DNA of 64,000 nt from Pseudomonas sp. AOB-7 (lineage in GTDB: Bacteria; Pseudomonadota; Gammaproteobacteria; Pseudomonadales; Pseudomonadaceae). Below are positions 1 through 7,337 of the stretch, in pieces; position 1 is the stretch's first letter, and each line of letters starts with the position of its first letter. The notes beneath the pieces are model-generated. The model did no database searches and was not told the DNA's origin. It saw only the letters and a list, made by a program, of their open reading frames with translations. A program made the translations under genes and the position numbers. Location: NCBI RefSeq assembly GCF_003696305.1, contig NZ_RFFK01000005.1, positions 186,001 through 250,000 of the forward strand, given 5' to 3'.

Positions 1-861
1 ATCGGCATGGTGTTCCAGGACTACGCGCTGTTCCCCCACCTGAGCGTGGCGGACAACGTCGCCTTCGGCATCCGCCAGCAGGAGGGCGCCGAACGCGTCA
101 CCGCCGAGCTGCTGGAGCTGGTCAAGCTCGGCCACCTGGCCAAGCGCTACCCCCACGAGCTGTCCGGCGGCCAGCAGCAGCGCATCGCCCTGGCCCGCGC
201 CCTGGCGCCGGAGCCGCAGCTGCTGCTGCTCGACGAGCCCTTCTCCAACCTCGACGGCGAACTGCGCCGGCGCCTCAGCCATGAGGTGCGTGAGATTCTC
301 AAGGCGCGCGGCACCAGCGCGATCCTGGTTACCCACGATCAGGAGGAGGCCTTCGCCGTCAGCGACCATGTCGGCGTGTTCAAGGATGGCCGCCTGGAGC
401 AGTGGGACACCCCCTTCAACCTCTATCACGAGCCGTCGACGCCCTTCGTCGCCAGCTTTATCGGCCAGGGCTATTTCATCCGCGGCCAGCTGCTCGGCCC
501 GGACACGGTGCAGACCGAACTCGGCGCCATCCGCGGCAACCGCGCCTACACCTGGCCCAGCGGCAGCGCGGTGGACGTGCTGCTGCGCCCCGACGACATA
601 GTGCCAGACCCGGGCAGTTCGCTGACCGCGCGCATCGTCGGCAAGACCTTCCTCGGCGCCGCCACCCTCTACCGCCTGCAACTGGCCACCGGCAGCCAGC
701 TGGAGTCGATCTTCCCCAGCCACGCCGACCACCTGCCGGGCGACGAGGTGGGCATCCGCGTCGCCGCCGATCACCTGGTGGCCTTCCCGGCCCTGGGCAG
801 CGTGGCGGCCCATGTGCCGCTGGGCGAGTCGGGCGGCGTGCGCCGGGTCAGCAGCAACTGA
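1..861 (+). CDS. ABC transporter ATP-binding protein, FbpC/PotA type (5' truncated)
   Basis: The C-terminal 286 residues of an importer ATPase; the N-terminus with the Walker A motif lies before the window. Visible are the Q-loop (FQDYALF), signature LSGGQQQR, Walker B (LLLLDEP followed by FSNLD) and the H-loop (VTHDQEEAF). They are followed by a C-terminal regulatory extension of about 130 residues with a TOBE-like fold pattern (VDVLLRPDDI). This architecture is typical of Fe3+, polyamine or phosphonate importers, where the subunit hydrolyses ATP at the inner membrane. The partner permease and binding protein are not in view, so the substrate cannot be fixed; Fe3+ (FbpC) is a reasonable guess from the QDYALFPHL style. 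Confidence 0.85.
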   Translation: MGMVFQDYALFPHLSVADNVAFGIRQQEGAERVTAELLELVKLGHLAKRYPHELSGGQQQRIALARALAPEPQLLLLDEPFSNLDGELRRRLSHEVREILKARGTSAILVTHDQEEAFAVSDHVGVFKDGRLEQWDTPFNLYHEPSTPFVASFIGQGYFIRGQLLGPDTVQTELGAIRGNRAYTWPSGSAVDVLLRPDDIVPDPGSSLTARIVGKTFLGAATLYRLQLATGSQLESIFPSHADHLPGDEVGIRVAADHLVAFPALGSVAAHVPLGESGGVRRVSSN

Positions 862-882
862 CCCCGGCAACGTCCATAGGCT

Positions 883-908
883 GTCGCGGGGCTGCCTGGG
901 CCCTGCGC
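883..908. repeat. Short dispersed repeat, copy 1
   Basis: A 26-base GC-rich motif just after the ABC ATPase stop codon. It closely matches 60468-60493, which also lies just after a stop codon (L,D-transpeptidase); about 21 of 26 positions agree. Both begin GTCGCGGGGC and end TGCGC. It may be a REP-like palindromic element; the function is unknown. Confidence 0.35.
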
Positions 909-933
909 CCCAACGCCCCGCGGACTTGCCCGG

Positions 934-1740
934 CTACAGAAACAGCCGGCCACTGGCGATATGCCGGGCATGGCCGGCGATCTTCACCCGCTCGCCCTCC
1001 AGCCTGCACAGCAGTTCGCCGCCACGCGCCGAGCACTGCCAGGCGCTCAGCGCGACTCGCCGCAAACGCTCGGCCCAATAAGGCACCAGGATACAGTGGG
1101 TGGAGCCGGTGACCGGGTCCTCGTCGATGCCGATGCTCGGCGCGAAGTAGCGCGAGACGAAGTCGTGGCGCTCGCCGGGCGCGCTGATCAGCACGCCGAG
1201 GCCCGGCAGTTCGGCCAGCGCCGGCAGGTTCGGGGCGAAGCCGCGCACCTCGGCCTCCGAATCCAGCACCACCATCAGCTCCTGCACGCTGCCGTCGCCA
1301 TTGCGCAGCGCCAGCACCTGCTGCGGCGCACGCCACAGAGCCTGCTCCACCGCCGTCCGCAACGCCTGCTCCACCGGCACGGCGCGACGCACTGGGAAAT
1401 CCAGCTCCAGCAGCCGGCCCTGGCGGGTGACGCGCAGCGCCCCAGAGCGGCAGACGAACTCCAGCGCCTGGCCCGACTCCCGATACAGATCGAACAGCAC
1501 GCAGGCCGCCGCCAGGGTGGCATGGCCGCACAGCGGCACCTCGCTGGTCGGGGTGAACCAGCGGATATGCCAGCGCTCGCCCTCGCGCACCACGAAGGCG
1601 GTCTCGGCCAGGTTGTGCTCGGCGGCGATACGCTGCATCAGCACCTCGTCGAGCCAGGCCTCGAGGCGATAGACCATAGCCGGATTGCCGGCGAAGGGCT
1701 GTTCGGTAAAGGCGTCAACTTGATGGAATTCGAGAGGCAT
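934..1740 (-). CDS. PhzF family isomerase/epimerase-like protein
   Basis: 268 residues, the usual length for the PhzF/diaminopimelate-epimerase-like family. The N-terminus has the family pattern VDAFTEQPFAGNPAMV, and AETAFV around residues 45-50 carries the conserved glutamate (Glu46) that acts as general acid/base in PhzF. CGHATLAAA in the first half and DEDPVTGSTHC in the second half are the two family phosphate-binding-type loops. The gene stands alone, without phenazine genes nearby, so a role in phenazine synthesis is unlikely; most stand-alone members have no known substrate. It converges on the ABC ATPase and is followed by no clear terminator. Confidence 0.85.
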   Translation of the reverse strand: MPLEFHQVDAFTEQPFAGNPAMVYRLEAWLDEVLMQRIAAEHNLAETAFVVREGERWHIRWFTPTSEVPLCGHATLAAACVLFDLYRESGQALEFVCRSGALRVTRQGRLLELDFPVRRAVPVEQALRTAVEQALWRAPQQVLALRNGDGSVQELMVVLDSEAEVRGFAPNLPALAELPGLGVLISAPGERHDFVSRYFAPSIGIDEDPVTGSTHCILVPYWAERLRRVALSAWQCSARGGELLCRLEGERVKIAGHARHIASGRLFL

Positions 1741-1830
1741 GCTGCATTCCTGGCCAGATGAGAGCCGCCAGCATGCCTGCGCAGGGTAAGCCGCAACAGA
1801 TACAGTTCCTGTTTTCCAGATGCTCTGAGA

Positions 1831-1856
1831 GCATCGCGGCTGAAGCCGCTCCTACG
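1831..1856. repeat. REP-like palindrome
   Basis: Between phzF-like and glpK. It contains GCGGCT-GA-AGCCGC followed by TCCTACG, the core of a very common Pseudomonas REP sequence. Likely a stable hairpin in the transcript or a REP-transposase substrate remnant. The rest of the 129-base gap shows no gene. Confidence 0.6.
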
Positions 1857-1869
1857 TTCCTGGGGTGCT

Positions 1870-3357
1870 TCAGGGCTCGCTGCGCACCCGTTTCACCGCG
1901 TCCAGCCAGCCGGCGTAGAGGCGCTCGCGGTGCGCCTCGTTCATCCGCGGCTCGAAGCGCTGCTGGCGGTGCCAGTGGCTGGCGATGGCCTCGAGGTCGG
2001 CGTACAGCCCCAGCTGCAGGCCGGCCAGGTAGGCGACGCCGAGCGCGGTGGTCTCGGTGACCTCGGGGCGTTCGACGCCGACGCCGAGAATGTCGGCGAG
2101 AAACTGCATGACCCAGTTGTTCTCCACCATGCCGCCGTCCACGCGCAGCGCGCTGGGAGGCGCGGCGCCGTCCTGACGCATGGCCTCGAGCAGGTCGCGG
2201 GTCTGGTAGCACACCGACTGCAGGCCGGCGGTGACGATCTCCTTGATCCCGGTGTCGCGGGTCAGGCCGAAGATCGCGCCACGCGCCTTGGGGTCCCAGT
2301 AGGGCGCGCCGAGGCCGGTGAAGGCCGGCACCAGGTAGACCCCGCAGGCATCGCCGGTCTGCTCGGCCAGGGCCTCGGTATCGCGCGCGTGGCCGATCAG
2401 CTTGATGCCGTCGCGCAGCCACTGCACCGCCGCGCCGGCGACGAAGATGCTGCCCTCCACCGCGTAGGTGACCTCGCCGTTCAGGCGGTAGCCGACGGTG
2501 GTCAACAGGCGATTCTTCGACACCACCGGCGTGCTGCCGGTGTTCTGGATCATGAAGCAGCCGGTGCCGTAAGTACTCTTGACCATGCCCGGTTCGAAGC
2601 AGGCCTGGCCGATCAGCGCCGCCTGCTGGTCGCCGGCCATGCCCAGCACCGGGATGCTGGCGCCGAGCAGCTCGGCGTCGGTGTGACCGAACTCGGCGGC
2701 GCAGTCGAGCACCTCGGGCAACAGGCTGACGGGAATGTCGAACAGTTCGAGCAGCTCCGCGTCCCACTGCTGGCTGTGGATATTGAACATCAGGGTGCGC
2801 GAGGCGTTGCTGGCGTCGGTACGGTGCACCTTGCCGCCGCTCAGGCGCCACAGCAGGAAGCTGTCCACCGTGCCGAAACGCAGCTCGCCGCGCTCGGCCC
2901 GCGCCCGCGCGCCGGGCACGTTGTCGAGCACCCAGCGCAGCTTGGTGGCGGAGAAATAGGGGTCGATCAGCAGGCCGGTCTTGGCCGCCACCATGGCCTC
3001 GTGGCCGGCGGCCTTGAGCCCGGCGCAGTAGTCGGCGGTGCGACGGTCCTGCCAGACGATGGCCGGGTGGATCGGCGTGCCGCTGACGGCGTCCCACACC
3101 AGGGTGGTCTCGCGCTGATTGGTGATGCCGATGGCGGCAATCGCATCGGGCTGCAGGCCGCTGCTGGCGATGGCCTCGCGGCAGACCTTGAGGGTGGACA
3201 GCCAGATTTCCTGGCCGTCGTGCTCGACCCAGCCGTCCTGCGGGAAATACTGCTGGAACTCCTGCTGGGCGCGCGCCACCGGCAGGCCCTGGGCGCTGAA
3301 GATGATGGCGCGGGAACTGGTGGTGCCCTGGTCGATGGCTAGCAGGTACTGGGACAT
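1870..3357 (-). CDS. glpK: Glycerol kinase
   Basis: Cytoplasmic FGGY-family kinase, 495 residues, full family length. It phosphorylates glycerol with ATP to sn-glycerol 3-phosphate. The phosphate-binding loop DQGTTSSR is at residues 9-16, followed by family patterns such as [30 protein letters not shown] and [16 protein letters not shown]. It lies 51 bases downstream of ybaK on the same strand, so the two may be co-transcribed, and diverges from glpR-glpD. In the Pseudomonas arrangement I know, glpF-glpK-glpR-glpD run in one direction; here glpK is on the opposite strand and glpF (the glycerol facilitator) is not in the window. Confidence 0.97.
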   Translation of the reverse strand: MSQYLLAIDQGTTSSRAIIFSAQGLPVARAQQEFQQYFPQDGWVEHDGQEIWLSTLKVCREAIASSGLQPDAIAAIGITNQRETTLVWDAVSGTPIHPAIVWQDRRTADYCAGLKAAGHEAMVAAKTGLLIDPYFSATKLRWVLDNVPGARARAERGELRFGTVDSFLLWRLSGGKVHRTDASNASRTLMFNIHSQQWDAELLELFDIPVSLLPEVLDCAAEFGHTDAELLGASIPVLGMAGDQQAALIGQACFEPGMVKSTYGTGCFMIQNTGSTPVVSKNRLLTTVGYRLNGEVTYAVEGSIFVAGAAVQWLRDGIKLIGHARDTEALAEQTGDACGVYLVPAFTGLGAPYWDPKARGAIFGLTRDTGIKEIVTAGLQSVCYQTRDLLEAMRQDGAAPPSALRVDGGMVENNWVMQFLADILGVGVERPEVTETTALGVAYLAGLQLGLYADLEAIASHWHRQQRFEPRMNEAHRERLYAGWLDAVKRVRSEP

Positions 3358-3408
3358 GCGCGTTTCCTTGTTGTTATGCGGGTGTTGGCCGTAGGAGCCT
3401 TGTCGGTA

Positions 3409-3879
3409 TCACTCGCGACCGATGGCGGCGAAGCTGCCCTGAGTGTGCTGCGCCAGCACCTCGGCCGCCAGCTCCACCTCCAGGCCGCGGCGGCCGGCGC
3501 TGACGAAGATGCTGGCATGCGCGCGCGCCGAACTGTCGATAAAGGTGCGCAGACGTTTCTTCTGCCCCAGCGGGCTGATACCGCCGAGCAGGTAGCCGGT
3601 GGCGCGCTGGGCCGCGGCTGGGTCGGCCATGTCGGCCTTCTTCACGCAGGCGGCCTGGGCCAGCGCCTTGAGGTCGAGGCTGCCGGCTACCGGCACCACC
3701 GCCACCAGCAGCTCGCCCTTGTCACTGGCGGCGAGCAGCGTCTTGAATACCCGGGCCGGCGGCAGGTCGAGCTTTTCCGCGGCCTCCAGGCCATAGGACG
3801 GTGCCTTGGGGTCGTGCGCGTAGCTGTGCACCCGGTGTTCGGCCTTGGCCTTCTTCAACAGATCGATCGCTGGAGTCAT
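3409..3879 (-). CDS. ybaK: Cys-tRNA(Pro)/Cys-tRNA(Cys) deacylase YbaK
   Basis: 156 residues, standard for the YbaK subfamily of the YbaK/ProX editing domain. It hydrolyses Cys-tRNA(Pro) formed by prolyl-tRNA synthetase mischarging. The YbaK-type motifs are present: the catalytic lysine region (ARVFKTLLA), [14 protein letters not shown], and [16 protein letters not shown], where the GGxSP loop marks the substrate-binding site. The start ATG sits only two bases from the GlpR-like motif at 3881-3890. Expression of ybaK and downstream glpK could therefore respond to GlpR; this is inference. Confidence 0.93.
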   Translation of the reverse strand: MTPAIDLLKKAKAEHRVHSYAHDPKAPSYGLEAAEKLDLPPARVFKTLLAASDKGELLVAVVPVAGSLDLKALAQAACVKKADMADPAAAQRATGYLLGGISPLGQKKRLRTFIDSSARAHASIFVSAGRRGLEVELAAEVLAQHTQGSFAAIGRE

Positions 3880-3880
3880 G

Positions 3881-3899
3881 TTCGAATGTGAAAATAATC
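3881..3899. promoter_or_regulatory. Candidate GlpR operator (half site) between ybaK and glpR
   Basis: TTCGAATGTGAAAATAATC in the divergent ybaK-glpK / glpR region. It matches the left arm and spacer of the glpD-upstream inverted repeat (TTCGAAAGTGAACATAAC at 4809-4826), differing at only a few positions. No clear second arm follows. Recurrence at the two promoter regions of the glp cluster suggests GlpR binding; not proven. Confidence 0.5.
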
Positions 3900-3976
3900 T
3901 GAAAAGATTGCCGTACCTTAGCCGAAATCCCTTTTCGCGGGCAGCCTATAATGGCAAGCCACCAAAGGAAGCCGCC

Positions 3977-4735
3977 ATGAACCTGGCCCCTCGCCAACAC
4001 GACATCCTCAACCTCGCCCGCGAACGCGGCTACGTCAGCATCGACGAACTGGCCCTGGCCTTCGCCGTGACCCCGCAGACCATCCGCCGCGACATCAACC
4101 AGCTGGCCGAACACGGCCTGCTGCGGCGCACCCATGGCGGCGCCGCCTGCGAGGCATCGAGCATCCACAACACCGCCTACGGCATGCGCGCCGGGCAGAT
4201 GCGCGAGGAAAAGCAGCGCATCGCCGAGGCCGTGGCCGCGCACATCCCCGACCACGCCTCGCTGTTCATCAACATCGGCACCACCACCGAGGCCATCGCC
4301 CGCGAGCTGCTCGGTCACCAGGGCCTGAAGATCATCACCAACAACCTGCACGTCGCCGCCCAGCTCAGCGCCAAGGCCGACTTCGAGGTGCTGGTGGCCG
4401 GCGGCACGGTGCGTAGCGACGGCGGCATCGTCGGCCAGGCGGCGGTGGACTTCATCCAGCAGTTCAAGGTGGACTACGCCATAGTCGGCATCAGCGGCAT
4501 CGACGAGGACGGCAGCCTGCTCGATTTCGACTACCAGGAAGTGCGCGTGTCCCAGGCCATCATCGACAACGCCCGCCAGGTGTTCCTCGCCGCCGACTCG
4601 AGCAAGTTCGGCCGCAACGCCGTGGTGCGCCTGGGCTCGATCGCCCTGGTCGACCGCGTGTTCACCGACTGCGCGCCACCCGCCGCCGTAGCCCGCCTGC
4701 TGCACGAGCACAAGGTCCACCTCGACCTGGTCTGA
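3977..4735 (+). CDS. glpR: Glycerol-3-phosphate regulon repressor (DeoR family)
   Basis: 252 residues from the ATG preceded by AAAGGAAG at about seven bases; upstream in-frame codons are not family-like. The N-terminal DeoR winged helix-turn-helix covers residues 5-57 ([20 protein letters not shown], then [25 protein letters not shown]). The DeoR C-terminal sugar-phosphate sensor domain follows ([40 protein letters not shown]). The family binds glycerol-3-phosphate and is released from DNA. It is directly upstream of glpD (122-base gap) and divergent from ybaK-glpK, as expected for the local regulator. Confidence 0.95.
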   Translation: MNLAPRQHDILNLARERGYVSIDELALAFAVTPQTIRRDINQLAEHGLLRRTHGGAACEASSIHNTAYGMRAGQMREEKQRIAEAVAAHIPDHASLFINIGTTTEAIARELLGHQGLKIITNNLHVAAQLSAKADFEVLVAGGTVRSDGGIVGQAAVDFIQQFKVDYAIVGISGIDEDGSLLDFDYQEVRVSQAIIDNARQVFLAADSSKFGRNAVVRLGSIALVDRVFTDCAPPAAVARLLHEHKVHLDLV

Positions 4736-4808
4736 ATCCGCGCCAGCACCGTTCGGCGCGAAAGCGCGCGCCGAGCTGGCGTACCTGCGCGCATTCGACT
4801 AGCATATT

Positions 4809-4836
4809 TTCGAAAGTGAACATAACCACATTCGAA
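4809..4836. promoter_or_regulatory. Candidate GlpR operator upstream of glpD
   Basis: Inverted repeat: arm TTCGAAAGTG (4809-4818), spacer AACATAAC, arm CACATTCGAA (4827-4836). The arms are complementary at nine of ten positions. It ends 21 bases before the glpD ATG and the same arm recurs at 3881. Position and symmetry fit a repressor site; GlpR is the obvious ligand. Confidence 0.65.
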
Positions 4837-4857
4837 TTCAATAGCGAGTGCCCTGCC

Positions 4858-6378
4858 ATGCCCCACGACCCTCTCGCCAGCCCTGTCGCCGAAGTCTATG
4901 ACCTCGCCGTGGTCGGCGGCGGCATCAATGGCGTGGGCATCGCCGCGGATGCAGCCGGCCGCGGCCTGGCGGTGTTCCTGTGCGAACAGGACGACCTGGC
5001 CAGCCACACCTCCTCGGCCAGCAGCAAGCTGATCCACGGCGGCCTGCGCTACCTGGAGCACCACGAATTCCGCCTGGTGCGCGAAGCCCTGGCCGAGCGC
5101 GAGGTGCTGCTGGCCAAGGCACCGCACATCGTCAAACCCATGCGCTTCGTGCTGCCGCACCGGCCGCACCTGCGCCCGGCCTGGATGATCCGTGCCGGCC
5201 TGTTCCTCTACGACCACCTGGGCAAGCGCGAGCGGCTGCCTGGCTCGCGCGGCGTGCGCTTCGGTGCCGGCAGCCCGCTCAAGGCCGAGATCGGCCGCGG
5301 CTTCGAGTACTCCGACTGCTGGGTCGACGACGCCCGCCTGGTGGTGCTCAACGCCATGGCGGCGCGCGAGCACGGCGCGCATATCCACACCCGCACCCGC
5401 TGCATCAGCGCGCGGCGCAGCAAGGGCCTGTGGCACATCCACCTGGAGCGTGCCGACGGCAGCCTGTTCTCCATCCGCAGCCGCGCCCTGGTCAACGCCG
5501 CCGGCCCCTGGGTCGCACGCTTCATCGGCGAGGACCTCAAGCAGCAGTCGCCCTACGGCATCCGCCTGATCCAGGGCAGCCATATCGTGGTGCCACGCCT
5601 GCACGACGGCGAGCAGGCCTACATCCTGCAGAACGAGGACCGCCGCATCGTCTTCGCCATTCCCTACCTGGAGCGCTTCACCCTGATCGGCACCACCGAC
5701 CGCGAGTACCGGGGCGACCCGGCGCAGGTGAGCATCAGCGCCGAGGAAACCGACTACCTGCTCGCGGTGGTCAACGCCCACTTCAAGCAGCAACTGAGCC
5801 GCGCCGACGTGCTGCACAGCTTCTCCGGCGTGCGCCCGCTGTGCGACGACGAATCGGACGAGCCCTCGGCCATCACCCGCGACTACACCCTGGCGCTGGC
5901 CGGCGCGCCGGGCGAGGCGCCGCTGCTGTCGGTGTTCGGCGGCAAGCTGACCACCTACCGCAAGCTGGCAGAAGCCGCGATGAACCAGTTGGCGCCGTTC
6001 TTCCCCAAGCTGGGCCCGAGCTGGACCGCCAGCGCGCCGCTGCCCGGCGGCGAGCAGCTGGACAGCCAGAGCGCCCTGATCGAAGCGCTCTGCGCCCGCC
6101 ATGGCTGGCTGCCGACCAGCCTGGCCAGACGCTGGGCGGCCAGCTACGGCAGCCGCAGCTGGCGCCTGCTCGACGGCGTGCACAACCTCACCGACCTCGG
6201 CGAACACCTCGGCGCCGGGCTCTATGCCCGCGAGGTGGATTACCTGCGCCGCGAGGAATGGGCGCGCAGCAGCGCCGATATCCTCTGGCGCCGCAGCAAG
6301 CTCGGCCTGTTCATGACCCCGGCGCAGCAGGCCCGCCTGCAGCAGTACCTGCAACCCCATTCGGCCCACGCCGCCTGA
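4858..6378 (+). CDS. glpD: Aerobic glycerol-3-phosphate dehydrogenase
   Basis: 506 residues starting at MPHDPLASPVAEVYDLAVVGG. The in-frame ATG at 4816 lies inside the operator and adds a non-conserved leader, so 4858 is preferred. This is an FAD-dependent peripheral inner-membrane enzyme oxidising sn-glycerol 3-phosphate to dihydroxyacetone phosphate with quinone reduction. The Rossmann FAD motif GGGINGVG is at residues 20-27. The GlpD signatures HTSSASSKLIHGGLRYLE and VFGGKLTTYRKLAE are present, and the C-terminal GlpD domain is complete. It is followed by a strong terminator. With GlpK and GlpR it forms the glycerol catabolic module. Confidence 0.97.
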   Translation: MPHDPLASPVAEVYDLAVVGGGINGVGIAADAAGRGLAVFLCEQDDLASHTSSASSKLIHGGLRYLEHHEFRLVREALAEREVLLAKAPHIVKPMRFVLPHRPHLRPAWMIRAGLFLYDHLGKRERLPGSRGVRFGAGSPLKAEIGRGFEYSDCWVDDARLVVLNAMAAREHGAHIHTRTRCISARRSKGLWHIHLERADGSLFSIRSRALVNAAGPWVARFIGEDLKQQSPYGIRLIQGSHIVVPRLHDGEQAYILQNEDRRIVFAIPYLERFTLIGTTDREYRGDPAQVSISAEETDYLLAVVNAHFKQQLSRADVLHSFSGVRPLCDDESDEPSAITRDYTLALAGAPGEAPLLSVFGGKLTTYRKLAEAAMNQLAPFFPKLGPSWTASAPLPGGEQLDSQSALIEALCARHGWLPTSLARRWAASYGSRSWRLLDGVHNLTDLGEHLGAGLYAREVDYLRREEWARSSADILWRRSKLGLFMTPAQQARLQQYLQPHSAHAA

Positions 6379-6395
6379 ACTTCTGCGTGCCCCAT

Positions 6396-6418
6396 GCCCC
6401 GCTCCGCGGGGCTTTTTT
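6396..6418 (+). terminator. Rho-independent terminator after glpD
   Basis: Perfect 7-bp stem GCCCCGC / GCGGGGC with a TCC loop, followed by six T residues, 18 bases after the glpD stop codon. Confidence 0.92.
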
Positions 6419-6632
6419 ATGTTCCGAGGTACTCGCCCGCTTATTCGCCCAATGAACCCGGGCCAAAGTTTTTATCGCGTCAATTCAACGACTTGGCACT
6501 TTGATGCGGAATTAAAACATTCGTATTCAGTTTTATTTTTACTTAAGTTTCAAGTACTTAGGTTTGACAGGCGGCGAATTGGGGCAGAAGATTTGACGTT
6601 ACCAATCTCACCGCAACACGGCAGGAGCGATC
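6419..6632 (+). promoter_or_regulatory. AT-rich promoter region of bacterioferritin
   Basis: No gene. About 6470-6565 is markedly AT-rich against a GC-rich background, with runs such as GGAATTAAAACATTCG and CAGTTTTATTTTTACTTAAG. A possible -35 TTGACA is at 6564-6569 with a weak -10 near 6587-6592. A GGAG-containing ribosome binding site (CAGGAGCGATC) precedes the bfr ATG. An AT-rich upstream region is compatible with Fur or nucleoid-protein control, but I could not identify a convincing Fur box. Confidence 0.4.
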
Positions 6633-7103
6633 ATGAAAGGCGACAAGAAGGTCATCCAACACCTGAACAAGATCCTCGGCAACGAGCTGGTGGCCATCAA
6701 CCAGTACTTCCTGCACGCGCGCATGTACGAGGACTGGGGGCTGAAGAAGCTCGGCGAGCACGAGTATCACGAGTCGATCGACGAGATGAAGCACGCCGAC
6801 AAGCTGATCAAGCGCATCCTGTTCCTCGAAGGCCTGCCCAACGTGCAGGACCTGGGCAAGCTGCTGATCGGCGAGAACACCAAGGAAATGCTCGAGTGCG
6901 ACCTCAAGCTCGAGCACAAGGCCCACGCCGACCTCAAGGCCGGTATCGCCTACTGCGAGAGCATCGGCGACTACGCCAGCCGCGAACTGATGGAAGAAAT
7001 CCTCTGCTCGGAAGAGGACCATATCGACTGGCTGGAAACCCAGCTGGGGCTGATCGAGGCGGTCGGCCTGCAGAACTACCTGCAGTCGCAAATGGACGAA
7101 TAA
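6633..7103 (+). CDS. bfr: Bacterioferritin (BfrB-like)
   Basis: 156 residues, a full-length haem-containing ferritin subunit that assembles as a 24-mer and stores iron in the cytoplasm. Haem-ligand Met52 is present ([14 protein letters not shown]). All ferroxidase ligands are visible: Glu18, Glu51, His54, Glu94, Glu127 and His130 (the last two in [12 protein letters not shown]). The sequence closely resembles Pseudomonas BfrB. The partner ferredoxin gene bfd, usually adjacent to bfrB, is absent from both flanks. It is monocistronic, with its own AT-rich promoter region and a strong terminator. Confidence 0.96.
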   Translation: MKGDKKVIQHLNKILGNELVAINQYFLHARMYEDWGLKKLGEHEYHESIDEMKHADKLIKRILFLEGLPNVQDLGKLLIGENTKEMLECDLKLEHKAHADLKAGIAYCESIGDYASRELMEEILCSEEDHIDWLETQLGLIEAVGLQNYLQSQMDE

Positions 7104-7124
7104 ACCCTATTGGCCAGATGAAGA

Positions 7125-7150
7125 ACGGGAGCCAGTGGCTCCCGTTTTTT
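7125..7150 (+). terminator. Rho-independent terminator after bfr
   Basis: Stem ACGGGAGCC / GGCTCCCGT with an AGT loop, followed by a run of T, 21 bases after the bfr stop. Between here and the mexK stop (7338) lies only a gene-free stretch with small hairpins near 7244-7262 and 7278-7291. Confidence 0.93.
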
Positions 7151-7337
7151 ATTGCCGCTGCTCACTGGCTCAAGAAGGTCGTGGGAGGGACTTTCGGCTC
7201 GGGCATCCTGCCTCGCAATCCACGGGGATGTGGTGAATGCCGCAGCCCGTAAGGAACGGGCGCGGCGCTACCTCCTGCATCCATGCAGTCGTGGCCGCGA
7301 CGAGGAGCGCCGCGAAAGCGCCACCCACCCTGGAACT

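Noticed and set aside
934..1740. Phenazine biosynthesis locus
   Set aside because: Only a PhzF-like protein is present, with no other phz genes; stand-alone members are common and unrelated to phenazines.
1930..3342. 470-codon plus-strand open frame
   Set aside because: Antisense to glpK; no domain pattern.
4531..6369. 612-codon minus-strand open frame
   Set aside because: Antisense to glpD and the end of glpR.
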